A stretch of 58,172 bases of DNA. It comes from Chloroflexota bacterium (GTDB lineage: Bacteria > Chloroflexota > Dehalococcoidia > SZUA-161 > SpSt-899). A program made the position numbers and the translations under genes. The notes under the pieces were generated by a model, which had not been told where the DNA came from, did no database searches, and worked only from the letters and a program-made list of their open reading frames with translations. Of the stretch, positions 8,819-17,594 are shown one piece after another (position 1 is the stretch's first letter; each line of letters opens with the position of its first letter). The DNA is taken from assembly GCA_013203045.1 (NCBI GenBank), contig JABMQN010000216.1, positions 1 through 58,172 of the forward strand, given 5' to 3'.

Positions 8819-10093
8819 ATGAAGACCACCGACAAAACCGCAATCATTTTTGTGGCACTACTTCTGCTTGCACTGCTCACTGCCTGTTCCAGCGGGGATG
8901 ACAAAGAGCCGTCTCCTCCGGCACAACCAACAGCTACATCCGAACCAACTGAACCGCCGCCCGATGAAGTAACCATTACCATAGGGGCCCTTTCAGACCT
9001 GACTGGAGTGGCGTCAGCAGCCTTCGAGTACTTGAACATGAGCTTTAAAGATCTGGCTGAGTACTTTAACGAGGAAATTCTTCCCCCTGGTGTCAAGATC
9101 GAAATACTCCACTATGACTCACAAAACGATCCTGCCAAGGACCTGCCCGGATACGAGTGGCTGAAAGAGCACGGCGCCGATCTGATTTTCAGCGCCGAGG
9201 GGTCAGCGGCCGTGACGATGAGACCGAGGGTTGATAGAGATGAAATGGTAATGTTTGTGGCAACGGCGGGTGAAGAAGCCCTCGTTCCACCTGGATACAT
9301 ATTTACCGCATCCGGTTTGCCTGAGGTAGAGGCTTATACCTACATGAAGTGGATCGCCGAAAATGACTGGGATTACCAGACCAAAGGCCCAGCTAAAATT
9401 GGAGGGGCGTCCTGGGCAGATGCGTACGGCACATCATTCTTTGATTCCATGAAAGCATATTGCAAAGCCCATCCAAACCAATTCGAGTGGATCGACGGGT
9501 ATCTTATTCCTTTCGGTACCTTCACATGGGCACCGGAAGTTGAAGGCCTCAAAGACTGCGACTATGTGTTCCCGCCAGTCATAATGACCAGTTTCGTTAA
9601 AGAGTATCGTACCGCTGGTTACACCGCAAAAATGATGGTTGGCGGTATTCAAAGTGCATTTATGAAAGCGGTCTATGATGCCAAGCTCTGGGATGAACTT
9701 GACGGCTCGTTATTTATGCAGACAGCCAAATGGTGGGGCGATGAAGGTGAACACATCAACCTTACCGAAGAACTCCTGTACGCGAACCACCCGAATGATG
9801 CTGAAGAGATCAAGCAAGCCGGATCTGGTTATGTGGCAATACAATCCTGGTACCCATATTTCGACATGATTGCCCGAACCGTCGAAAGAGTGGGAGCAGA
9901 AAACTTCAACTCACAAGCCCTGTACGACACTGCAATATCCTATTCCCTTACAGTGGATGGCATTGAACACGTCTCCTTCGATGAGACCAAACGGGCTGGG
10001 CCCAATTATTTCAGAATGTACCGGATGAGCGCGCAGGAGGAGGCTGTTGTGGTAGCAGATCCTGAATGGATACCAGCAGTCCGCGAACCGTAA
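8819..10093 (+). CDS. ABC transporter substrate-binding lipoprotein (LivK-like, copy 2)
   Basis: A 424-residue paralog of the preceding gene and of identical length. The signal peptide ends in LLTAC with Cys23 as the lipidated residue, followed by a Pro/Thr linker and the same periplasmic-binding fold (ITIGALSDLTG, KIEILHYDSQNDPAK). The ligand-facing loops differ between the two copies, for instance ITAVTSTPV in copy 1 against FSAEGSAAV here, so they may bind different solutes. The 88-base gap and AAGGAGG site suit a shared transcript with copy 1. No membrane component accompanies it, so it may work with a transporter elsewhere or as a sensor or scavenging protein. Confidence 0.88.
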   Translation: MKTTDKTAIIFVALLLLALLTACSSGDDKEPSPPAQPTATSEPTEPPPDEVTITIGALSDLTGVASAAFEYLNMSFKDLAEYFNEEILPPGVKIEILHYDSQNDPAKDLPGYEWLKEHGADLIFSAEGSAAVTMRPRVDRDEMVMFVATAGEEALVPPGYIFTASGLPEVEAYTYMKWIAENDWDYQTKGPAKIGGASWADAYGTSFFDSMKAYCKAHPNQFEWIDGYLIPFGTFTWAPEVEGLKDCDYVFPPVIMTSFVKEYRTAGYTAKMMVGGIQSAFMKAVYDAKLWDELDGSLFMQTAKWWGDEGEHINLTEELLYANHPNDAEEIKQAGSGYVAIQSWYPYFDMIARTVERVGAENFNSQALYDTAISYSLTVDGIEHVSFDETKRAGPNYFRMYRMSAQEEAVVVADPEWIPAVREP

Positions 10094-10130
10094 TTGATTA
10101 TCAGCCACAACAATATGAAGTGAGGTAACT

Positions 10131-10196
10131 ATGATCGATCAGAAAGCCGAGAATGTTTATTGGCATCGAGTCTACCTGGCCCGGAATGAGACTTGA
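10131..10196 (+). CDS. Possible 21-codon micro-ORF
   Basis: ATG preceded by GAGGTAACT opens a 21-residue frame (begins MIDQKAENVYWHR) ending in TGA, 42 bases before the sulfotransferase start. It could be a leader peptide or chance. There is no homology argument, only the ribosome site and position. Confidence 0.2.
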   Translation: MIDQKAENVYWHRVYLARNET

Positions 10197-10238
10197 TAAG
10201 GTGAAATTATATCCTGAACCTAAATTGGGAGACCTCAT

Positions 10239-11501
10239 ATGGGTAAAAACAACGCACAGCCAATAACGGACCTGGGCAATCCCAGATATCCGATTGGGTT
10301 CAGAGCGATCAATTTCTTCGGTCGACCGCTGGCATCCCGACTCGCAAGCCTGGAAGAGCAGAACCTGCTGGACACTGCCAGAAAGCGGACCGGATTGAAT
10401 GACTTCGGGGACGAATCGTTTCGCGAGCGTCTGCAACTGCTGCTAACAGCGATAAACAGAGAGGCGAATCTTCACTTTGCCGGTCAATATATGGTGCGAC
10501 AATTGATAGTCGGTCTTCTATCCACACGCCTTATACTTCATGATATGTTGAAACAGCATCCGGAGATCCTTGAGGAGGAGATCAAGAGTCCGATTATCAT
10601 CGCGGGCCTTCCCCGGACAGGTACAACCCATTTGCACAACCTCATGTCACAGGACCCGAGTTTCCGATTCCTTCCATATTGGGAAAGCCTTGAGCCGTTT
10701 CTGCCTCCCCATAAAAAACTAAAGCCGGGTGAGAGGAATCCCAGGATCAAGCGCTGTGAACAGGGAATCAAGATGCTTGAGTACGTCATGCCTTTGTTTC
10801 CGGCCATGCACGAAATGACCGCTGACGGTCCGCATGAAGAGATTCAGTTGCTGGCTATCGACTTCGGTACCATGCTGTTCGAGACGGCCTACCATGTCCC
10901 CAGTTTCCGCGACTGGTACAAATCTCATGATCACATGGGCTCATATCTTTACATGAAAACCGTACTCCAGGCATTACAGTGGAAAGATGGATCACGCAAG
11001 CGGTGGCTGCTCAAATCCCCCCAGCATCTGGAGCAGATCGGACCATTGCTTGTCGCCTTTCCTGATGCTAAGATTGTCCAGACACACCGGGATCCGGTTC
11101 GTATCACTGCGTCAATGGTCACAATGGTTACCTACGGTCATCGTATGAATGCCCGAAAGGTGGATCCCTTCACCATAGGACGCAATTGGGCAGCGAGAAC
11201 TGAGGATTTGTTAAGGGCTTCAGTCGAGGATCGGCACTTGATTCCGGAAGGCCAGGCAATGGATGTGCGCTTCCATGAATATATGGCGGACCAGATGGGT
11301 ATACTTGAAAAAGTCTACGAATTCGTGGAGCATCCCCTGACAGACGAAGCGGTACAGGCCATTCAGTCGTTCATAGAAGCGAATCCAAAGGGGAAACACG
11401 GAGCAGTGCAGTATCGGCTCGACCTCGTGGGGATTAATCCTAATGAACGTCGGGAAGCCCTGCGGTTCTATCAAGAGCGATTCGATATTCCAGACGAGTA
11501 A
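10239..11501 (+). CDS. Sulfotransferase family protein
   Basis: A 420-residue protein of the Sulfotransfer_3 type. The PAPS 5'-phosphosulfate loop is IIIAGLPRTGTTHLHNLM (about 118-135), and the 3'-phosphate region is VQTHRDPVRITASMV (about 285-299). These enzymes move a sulfuryl group from PAPS to hydroxyl or amine groups of small molecules, lipids or sugars. There is no signal peptide, so it acts in the cytoplasm. The lipid- or steroid-like setting (DUF1214 proteins, molybdoenzyme) suggests a hydrophobic acceptor, but that is inference. The start has a modest GGGAGA site. The molybdoenzyme follows after 17 bases, so the two are probably co-transcribed. Confidence 0.88.
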   Translation: MGKNNAQPITDLGNPRYPIGFRAINFFGRPLASRLASLEEQNLLDTARKRTGLNDFGDESFRERLQLLLTAINREANLHFAGQYMVRQLIVGLLSTRLILHDMLKQHPEILEEEIKSPIIIAGLPRTGTTHLHNLMSQDPSFRFLPYWESLEPFLPPHKKLKPGERNPRIKRCEQGIKMLEYVMPLFPAMHEMTADGPHEEIQLLAIDFGTMLFETAYHVPSFRDWYKSHDHMGSYLYMKTVLQALQWKDGSRKRWLLKSPQHLEQIGPLLVAFPDAKIVQTHRDPVRITASMVTMVTYGHRMNARKVDPFTIGRNWAARTEDLLRASVEDRHLIPEGQAMDVRFHEYMADQMGILEKVYEFVEHPLTDEAVQAIQSFIEANPKGKHGAVQYRLDLVGINPNERREALRFYQERFDIPDE

Positions 11502-11518
11502 ATCAGAGGAGAAATACT

Positions 11519-13597
11519 ATGGAGAAAAAATACGCCTTCTGCAGGATTTGTGAATCGGGGTGTGGTTTTGTAGCGGAAGTAGAGAATAATCGAATAGTAA
11601 AATACTATCCGGATAAAGACCATCCATTCACAAAGGGATACGCTTGCATTAAGGGTCGCCAAATGCTCGAGGTGCAATATCACCCCAAGCGACTCAAGTT
11701 CCCGCTTAAAAAGAATAACGGCCAGTTTGAAAGGATTTCCTGGGAGCAGGCAATCGATGAAATCGGTTCCAAATTGACCGAAATTAAAGAGAAGCACGGT
11801 CCTCATGCTATCGGAGCATATATGGGAAATGTGCTGGCATATTCCTACGCGGCCGTACTCTATTCCGGCGCTTTCATGAGCTTCATTGGGACTCGAAACA
11901 AATATGGTCCCGGATCACAGGATTGCAGCAACAAGTTCGCCCATTCCAAACGATTCTACGGTTCGTCTTTCACCATTATCTACCCGGACCTCGATAATAT
12001 AGATTTTTTCATGGCTATGGGAACCAATCCGCAGGCAGCGCACTTTACCTTTGTGAATTGCCCTCGTCCGTTGGATAAACTCAAGGAGATCGAGCAAAGA
12101 GGAGGCAAGGTCGTCTGGATTAATCCCAGAAAGACAGAATCGGCTAAAGCGGTTGGTGAGCACCACTTCATCACCCCCAATAGCGACGTCTATCTTCTGC
12201 TGGGGATGATCAACTATGTACTGGAAAACGGCCGGGAAGATAAAGAGTTCATTCAGGCCCATTCCAGGAGTATCGAAAAGTTGAGAGAGATTGCGAAGGA
12301 ATTCGGAGGAGATCTGGGAAAAGTGGCAAGTGTCACCGGTATTCCCAAAGAAGCGATTATCCAGATGACGGAGGAGTTTCTGCAAGCCTCGGCTAAAGGT
12401 GGGGCTGCAGCATACGGAAGGGTCGGGGTGGATCGCGGCCCCTTCGCCACACTCAGGGCTTGGGCTTTGGATGTTCTTAATTTCATCACCGGCAATATCG
12501 ATAAGAAAGGGAACCTCTTTTCAACAGGATTCTACAATATCGCCAGGTTAAGTGATCTGGCAGAACAGGGAGAACCGGAGAGAAGCCGAATCGGTAACTT
12601 CCCGGCGGTGGTAAGTTGCATGCCTGCAGCGACGTTGGCCGATGAAATCCTGACCCATGGAGAGGGCCAAATACGGGCGATGCTGGTCATGTCGGGAGAC
12701 CCGCTAATCAGTCTGCCCAACGCAAAAAAACTCGAGAAAGCCTTTGGGGATCTGGAGTTGCTTGTATCCCTCGATATCTTTATGAACGACACCGGAACGA
12801 TGGCGGATTACATCCTTCCCGCTACAACCTTCCTGGAACGTGAAGAGTATTCACATTTCATGGGCGCCTTTAATCCGAAGACCTTTGTGTACTACTCTCC
12901 GGCAGTGGTCCAGCCTGAAGATGAAGTGAAGGACGAATGGGAGATGTTCAATCTTCTGGGCGAAAAAATGGGGGTTCCCACTCTGGGCGACCAGCCATTC
13001 GAAGTCCTCAAGATGATCCTCCCGGGAGAGGATCAGGCAAAATTCGAGGAAATGCTGAAATCTGAAAAGGGCATTTTTCTGAATGAAGAAAGGAAGGCCC
13101 CACGCAATGTTCTCTTACCCGATAATATAAATCTGCCGGACAAACTGATCCCCTTGGTCTCAGAGGATTACCTGCCCGAGCTGGAAAAGCTCCGGAAGTG
13201 GGAAGTACCCCATGAGGAAGACTATCCGTTCTCACTGATCAGTGGTAGACATGTGGAGACAATCAATAGCTGGATTCACGCCCGAGGCGAGACAAACTAC
13301 TGCTACATAAATACTGACGATGCCAAAAGGTTAGGAATAGAAGACGGGCAAAAGACACGAGTCTCAACGAAAATCGGTTCCATTGAGATTCCCGCAAAGG
13401 TCACTGACGATTTGATGAAAGGTGTGGTATGGATTCCTCATGGCTGGGGCCGAACCGTTCAAGCTGTGCCGGAAATGGCCGTGGAGAAACGGGGTGTCAA
13501 TGTGAATCTCATCACCGATGATGATTGGACGAAACTGGAGCCGTTTGGCGGTATGGTAATGCTCGATGGCATTCCGGTAAGACTGGAAAAAATGTAA
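11519..13597 (+). CDS. Molybdopterin oxidoreductase, DMSO reductase family
   Basis: A 692-residue protein. Cys8-x2-Cys11-x3-Cys15 with Cys43 (YACIKG) binds an N-terminal [4Fe-4S] cluster. The central molybdopterin domain carries Cys136 in SQDCSNK as the likely metal ligand. The C-terminal dinucleotide-binding domain (about 575-690) begins near FSLISGRH. The single-subunit layout and lack of a Tat signal imply a cytoplasmic enzyme. The CSNK-type ligand and length recall acetylene hydratase/polysulfide reductase-like branches, but the substrate cannot be called. No iron-sulfur or membrane partner subunit is adjacent, so electrons probably go to a soluble carrier. moaE at 27291 would help make its cofactor. 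AGGAG precedes the ATG. Confidence 0.9.
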   Translation: MEKKYAFCRICESGCGFVAEVENNRIVKYYPDKDHPFTKGYACIKGRQMLEVQYHPKRLKFPLKKNNGQFERISWEQAIDEIGSKLTEIKEKHGPHAIGAYMGNVLAYSYAAVLYSGAFMSFIGTRNKYGPGSQDCSNKFAHSKRFYGSSFTIIYPDLDNIDFFMAMGTNPQAAHFTFVNCPRPLDKLKEIEQRGGKVVWINPRKTESAKAVGEHHFITPNSDVYLLLGMINYVLENGREDKEFIQAHSRSIEKLREIAKEFGGDLGKVASVTGIPKEAIIQMTEEFLQASAKGGAAAYGRVGVDRGPFATLRAWALDVLNFITGNIDKKGNLFSTGFYNIARLSDLAEQGEPERSRIGNFPAVVSCMPAATLADEILTHGEGQIRAMLVMSGDPLISLPNAKKLEKAFGDLELLVSLDIFMNDTGTMADYILPATTFLEREEYSHFMGAFNPKTFVYYSPAVVQPEDEVKDEWEMFNLLGEKMGVPTLGDQPFEVLKMILPGEDQAKFEEMLKSEKGIFLNEERKAPRNVLLPDNINLPDKLIPLVSEDYLPELEKLRKWEVPHEEDYPFSLISGRHVETINSWIHARGETNYCYINTDDAKRLGIEDGQKTRVSTKIGSIEIPAKVTDDLMKGVVWIPHGWGRTVQAVPEMAVEKRGVNVNLITDDDWTKLEPFGGMVMLDGIPVRLEKM

Positions 13598-13677
13598 ATC
13601 AAACGAGCAACAACTGAGGGAGTTGCTACCAAGAAACAAAGGTGGCTCTGGAGTACAGTAGTCATGCTACCGCATTA

Positions 13678-13698
13678 TGCGAGAGCTTGGCTCTCGCA
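13678..13698. repeat. Short perfect hairpin
   Basis: TGCGAGAGC-TTG-GCTCTCGCA, a nine-base-pair stem with a three-base loop, 20 bases before the next start codon. It could stabilise the upstream mRNA or be a trimmed palindromic repeat. No T-tract follows. Confidence 0.5.
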
Positions 13699-13717
13699 CT
13701 CCAAAAGGAGATGAGAT

Positions 13718-14815
13718 ATGAGTGAGCAAACATATGAAACGACAACAGTGTTCCAAGAGTTAATGGACCTTATCCGCCAATCTGATAAGCTATTCCTCGA
13801 AGGTCCACGTGCTGTACCTGATGACGTTTCTGTAGTGGAGGGATATCGGTGGTTAACCGAGATATTGGCTGTCACCCTCGAGTGCTATATGTGGGGTGAT
13901 ATGGATCGGCCGAAGTTCGTTCCTATCGTTGGGCCAACCCGCAAGTTCAGCGGAGACAATGCAGATGCTTTTTACTATTTTTCGCCACTCGATCCGAATC
14001 GCACCTATCGCATCCGGGGCACTCGCGGTGAAGCTGTCTACCTTTCTTTGACCATTTACGGCGGTCCACAAGACGGTCATTGGTCCACTCGAATCGTTAG
14101 CACTCTTAACGATCGTAACATGGTCATTAACAGCGATGATACATTTGAGGTAATCATCAGTCCAACCGAGCATCCCGGAAACTGGATGAAGCTGGAACCT
14201 GATGCCGAGTGTGTGGTAACCCGTGACTATCTGAATGACCCCGTGAACGGCAAACAGGCAACGTGGCAGATCGAGGCCATTGACAAAGCACCACCGCCAC
14301 GGCTCAAAGATGCGGACATGGCTCACCGTCTACGACAGGCAGTCAACTTTCTACGCGATGCTCTTAACCTCTTTCCCATGCCAGTCACCGAGGACCACCC
14401 TATGATCGAAAAGATCAACGCCATATCGGAGCCGTATCCCGTTCCTCAGTTCACTTACGGATGGGCAGCAGGCGATGCGTCCTATGCCATGGGCGCTTTT
14501 GAGCTTGCCAATGATCAGGCATTGGTCCTTGAAGGCACCTCTCCCGAATGTACTTTCTGGAACATGTGTCTGTGGAATCCCTATTTGCAGACTTACGACT
14601 ATCGTTATGAGCAGGTCACCATCAATGGGGGACAAGTTAAATATAATGACGACGGATCGTGGCGGATCGTGATTGCAGCCAGTGATCCCGGTGCGCCCAA
14701 CTGGGTATCGACGGCTGGTCATAAGAAAGGACTAATCTGGTTCCGATGGTTTTTACCAGAATCCACGCCGGTCAAACCGCAAGCACAAGTAGTATCACTC
14801 CGAGATTTAAAATAA
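13718..14815 (+). CDS. DUF1214 domain-containing protein (copy 2)
   Basis: A 365-residue paralog of the protein at 5908. Shared landmarks are RPKFVPIVGPTRKFSGDNADA, YRIRG, SPTEHPGNWMKLEPDA and the DUF1214 end ECTFWNMCLWNPYLQTYDYR, then DGSWRIVIAASDPGAPNWV and IWFRWFLPES. No signal peptide or membrane segment is visible. The two copies bracket the binding proteins, sulfotransferase and molybdoenzyme, which suggests a role in the same process, perhaps as an accessory or carrier for a hydrophobic metabolite. That role is inference. AAAAGGAG precedes the ATG. Confidence 0.85.
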   Translation: MSEQTYETTTVFQELMDLIRQSDKLFLEGPRAVPDDVSVVEGYRWLTEILAVTLECYMWGDMDRPKFVPIVGPTRKFSGDNADAFYYFSPLDPNRTYRIRGTRGEAVYLSLTIYGGPQDGHWSTRIVSTLNDRNMVINSDDTFEVIISPTEHPGNWMKLEPDAECVVTRDYLNDPVNGKQATWQIEAIDKAPPPRLKDADMAHRLRQAVNFLRDALNLFPMPVTEDHPMIEKINAISEPYPVPQFTYGWAAGDASYAMGAFELANDQALVLEGTSPECTFWNMCLWNPYLQTYDYRYEQVTINGGQVKYNDDGSWRIVIAASDPGAPNWVSTAGHKKGLIWFRWFLPESTPVKPQAQVVSLRDLK

Positions 14816-14832
14816 TAATAAGTATGCACTAC

Positions 14833-14928
14833 TGTCATTGCGAGGCCAGCGAAGCTGATCGTGGCAATCTCCCTCACTAATGAGAGATTGCCGCGTCGCC
14901 CACCTCAGGCGATCTCCTCGCGATGACA
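14833..14928. repeat. CATTGCGAG-type MITE-like inverted repeat
   Basis: Ends TGTCATTGCGAG and CTCGCGATGACA are near-perfect inverted copies. Inside, GGCAATCTC...GAGATTGCC forms an inner stem. The 96-base element lies between the DUF1214 gene and the AOR gene. It matches a widespread class of small non-coding repeats with GAAGCAATCTC-like arms; the family's mover is unknown. Confidence 0.75.
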
Positions 14929-14958
14929 TGTTCAACCAAGATACCGTTAGGAGGGAAT

Positions 14959-16941
14959 ATGACAAACTTTGGATATGCAGGTAAAATCCTGCGAGTAGAC
15001 CTATCGTCAAAAAAGGTAACTGAAACACCAACCTCCGACTATTCCGATAGATTCCTCGGGGGAAGAGGACTCGCCGCCAAGATCTATTGGGATGAGGTAC
15101 CGCCGGAGGTCAGCGCATTCGATCCCGAGAATCGGCTGATATTTGCCACTGGCCCCTTCGGAGGAATACCTCCCATCGGCGGTTCACGATGGACCATTTG
15201 TGGGAAATCCGCCGAAAAAGAAACCTTCTCGTACTGCAATCTCGGAGGAAGGTGGGGAGCCGAACTCAAATTCGCCGGATACGATGCCCTGGTTGTTTAC
15301 GGAGGATCGGAGAAACCGGTCTACCTTTTCATCAATGGTGATGAAGTCGAGCTTAAAGGTGCCTCCCATCTCTGGGGCAAGGATACTATCGAAACCCGTA
15401 AAGTACTGAAAGCCGAACATGGTGATTCAGCCAGAGTGGTGGCAATTGGACCTGCCGGGGAAAATATGGCAGTCATGGCCAGTTTCTTTGCTGATAATGA
15501 CGCCAGCGGATCAGGGCAACTGGCCGCATCCATCGGTGCAAAAAAGCTAAAGGCCATCGTGGTAAAGGGTGCCGGAAAGAAAGTCCCTATCGCTCAACCG
15601 GACAAGTTCCGTGAACTGGTTGAATACTATCGTAACCTCAAGATTGCCTTCCCCAACAGCGATTGGCAGCAGATCAGCCGGTGGTCGAGAGACCTGGTGC
15701 TCGACTTCCGAACCATACCAGACCAAGAAGTCATGAAAAGTGAACCCTGCTACGGTTGTCTGGCTCGCTGTGCCCGGAGGAGCTATCAGTCCACGGACGG
15801 CACTTCAGGCAAGTTCCTGTGCCATTCAGCCTACTTCTATCAGCCCCTCGCCGAGCGCTACTATGGGGAGTGGAACGAGGTTCCGTACCAGGCCACCAAA
15901 CTGTGTGACACCTACGGGGTCGATACAAAGGCGATCGACAAGATCACCGGTTGGCTAATGGATCATTATGAAGCTGGCCGTCTAACTGAGGAAAACACCG
16001 GCCTCCCCCTCTCGAAAGTCGGCAGTCTGGAATTCATTGAGACATTAGTTCGGAAGATTTCTTTGCGCGAGGGAATTGGAGACATTCTGGCCCAGGGACT
16101 GGACAACGCTTCTAAACAACTACTACCGGATGTTCCCGAACCGATGAAGGGCGCGGTGCTATTGTCTGAACCCGGTTTCTTCGATCCCTATAGTCCAAGG
16201 CTATACATCACCAATGCTTTTGTATATGCGATGGAGCCGACATTCGCCATCCAGCAACTCCACGAAATCGGAATGATCATGGCCCGATGGCGAACCTGGA
16301 CTGTGGGGCTTACAGATTACCCAACCGAAACGGTGTTGGCCGTTGCCCGTAAATTCTGGGGAAGTGAGGTAGCCGCTGATTTCACCACGTATGAAGGTAA
16401 AGCCGCGGCGGCCAAGAGGATGCAAGATCGACAGTATGCCAAAGAATCCTTAATCCTCTGCGATTTTCTATGGCCAATTTTTTATCTGGAATTCACTGAT
16501 GATCACGTAGGAGACCCGACTCTTGAGAGTAAACTCCTCTCGGCAGTTATTGGGAAGGACATCGATGAAGAAGGTCTGCGCAAATACGGAGAAAGGGTGT
16601 TCAACCTTCAAAGGGCCATTCTGGTTCGTGAAGGACATGCTGGCCGAGACTTCGATACGCTCGATGAACGATGCTTCACCGATCCTTTGGAATACGATCT
16701 CTCGAACCCGGAATGCGTTGTTCTCGGGAAAAACGGAGAGATAGCATCTCGTAAGGGTGCAGTGGTCGATCGGGAGAAATTCGAACGAATGAAAGATGAA
16801 TACTACGAACTAAGAGGATGGGATGTAAAAACTGGTTTACAGACGAGAGAACAGCTTGAAGAACTGGGTTTACCGGAAGTTGCGGAGGATTTGGAAAAGA
16901 GAAGTCTATTGGGCGATGTTGCACGTTCCACATCGAAGTAA
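14959..16941 (+). CDS. Aldehyde ferredoxin oxidoreductase family protein (AOR-1)
   Basis: A 660-residue tungsten/molybdenum bis-pterin enzyme. The AOR N-terminal domain (about 1-205) has FGYAGKILRVDLS and FLGGRGLAAKIYWDE. The [4Fe-4S] ligands are Cys264-x2-Cys267-x3-Cys271 plus Cys501 in LILCD. The C-terminal AOR domain runs to the end with DEYYELRGWD. Family members oxidise aldehydes to acids, or reduce acids, with ferredoxin. The specific substrate is unknown. The ATG at 14959 follows AGGAGGG; an in-frame GTG-type start further upstream would extend into the repeat and is rejected. It probably forms one unit with the genes to 20387. Confidence 0.93.
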   Translation: MTNFGYAGKILRVDLSSKKVTETPTSDYSDRFLGGRGLAAKIYWDEVPPEVSAFDPENRLIFATGPFGGIPPIGGSRWTICGKSAEKETFSYCNLGGRWGAELKFAGYDALVVYGGSEKPVYLFINGDEVELKGASHLWGKDTIETRKVLKAEHGDSARVVAIGPAGENMAVMASFFADNDASGSGQLAASIGAKKLKAIVVKGAGKKVPIAQPDKFRELVEYYRNLKIAFPNSDWQQISRWSRDLVLDFRTIPDQEVMKSEPCYGCLARCARRSYQSTDGTSGKFLCHSAYFYQPLAERYYGEWNEVPYQATKLCDTYGVDTKAIDKITGWLMDHYEAGRLTEENTGLPLSKVGSLEFIETLVRKISLREGIGDILAQGLDNASKQLLPDVPEPMKGAVLLSEPGFFDPYSPRLYITNAFVYAMEPTFAIQQLHEIGMIMARWRTWTVGLTDYPTETVLAVARKFWGSEVAADFTTYEGKAAAAKRMQDRQYAKESLILCDFLWPIFYLEFTDDHVGDPTLESKLLSAVIGKDIDEEGLRKYGERVFNLQRAILVREGHAGRDFDTLDERCFTDPLEYDLSNPECVVLGKNGEIASRKGAVVDREKFERMKDEYYELRGWDVKTGLQTREQLEELGLPEVAEDLEKRSLLGDVARSTSK

Positions 16942-17003
16942 TATCAATTCGAATTATTCCGGGGCACAAAGGTACAACTAATCAACTTCTCAAAGGAGGC
17001 ACC

Positions 17004-17579
17004 ATGGAAGAACTCAAAGATTACAGCGGGCCATTTAAAAAGGACCTGAAATACGAGGACTTCTCCAGGGAAGTCCTGATCGAATTGTTACATGCCTATG
17101 GTGAGGAGATCAATTTACTCTCCCTCTTCTTTGCCAAAGCGATCAACAAGCGGTTTGGTGAGAGAGCAATGAGGGAGATATTAATCGAGGCATGGCAAAG
17201 CATGGCTGCTCCTGAACTGGATCCCCCGAGAAAGGCCGCAAAGATCGAAGGAAATGATGTTGAGGCATTCTGTAAAATGAATCAAATCGCCGGGTCCTTC
17301 CCTAACGGAAGGGATTTTTATAAGTATGAATTCGATTTGATTGATAAAAACCATGCCATTCTCACGGTTCACGATTGCTATGCCTGCCGGATGTATGAGA
17401 ATCGAGGTTTGTTGGACCAGTGGGACTGGAATTGCAAGATATTGGAAAAAGAAGGTATGTTAGCTTATATGGCGTATGTGAACCCGGGGATGAAACTCCG
17501 AGAGCTCAGGGCTGGTCGGAAAAGCAGTCCAGATGAACCTGCATGCCGATGGGAGTTCTATATCGAAGACGAACGGTAG
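17004..17579 (+). CDS. DUF6125/ATC-hydrolase-like protein (copy 1)
   Basis: A 191-residue soluble protein. It begins ELKDYSGPFKKDL, followed by an all-helical N-terminal half. A mid-region Cys pair (DCYACRMYENRG) precedes a later Cys and the C-terminal ACRWEFYIED. This layout resembles the DUF6125 and L-2-amino-thiazoline-4-carboxylate hydrolase-like families; the assignment is by pattern only. A paralog lies at 20394 on the other strand, also beside an AOR gene. Constant association with AOR genes suggests a partner role (cofactor handling, thioester/aldehyde hydrolysis or regulation), which is unproven. AAAGGAGG precedes the ATG. Confidence 0.65.
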   Translation: MEELKDYSGPFKKDLKYEDFSREVLIELLHAYGEEINLLSLFFAKAINKRFGERAMREILIEAWQSMAAPELDPPRKAAKIEGNDVEAFCKMNQIAGSFPNGRDFYKYEFDLIDKNHAILTVHDCYACRMYENRGLLDQWDWNCKILEKEGMLAYMAYVNPGMKLRELRAGRKSSPDEPACRWEFYIEDER

Positions 17580-17594
17580 AAAAGGGGGGTTGAT

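Noticed and set aside
14923-14958. Upstream extension of AOR-1
   Set aside because: The extra 12 residues come from the end of the CATTGCGAG repeat; the ATG at 14959 has AGGAGGG and matches the start of AOR-2 and AOR-3.
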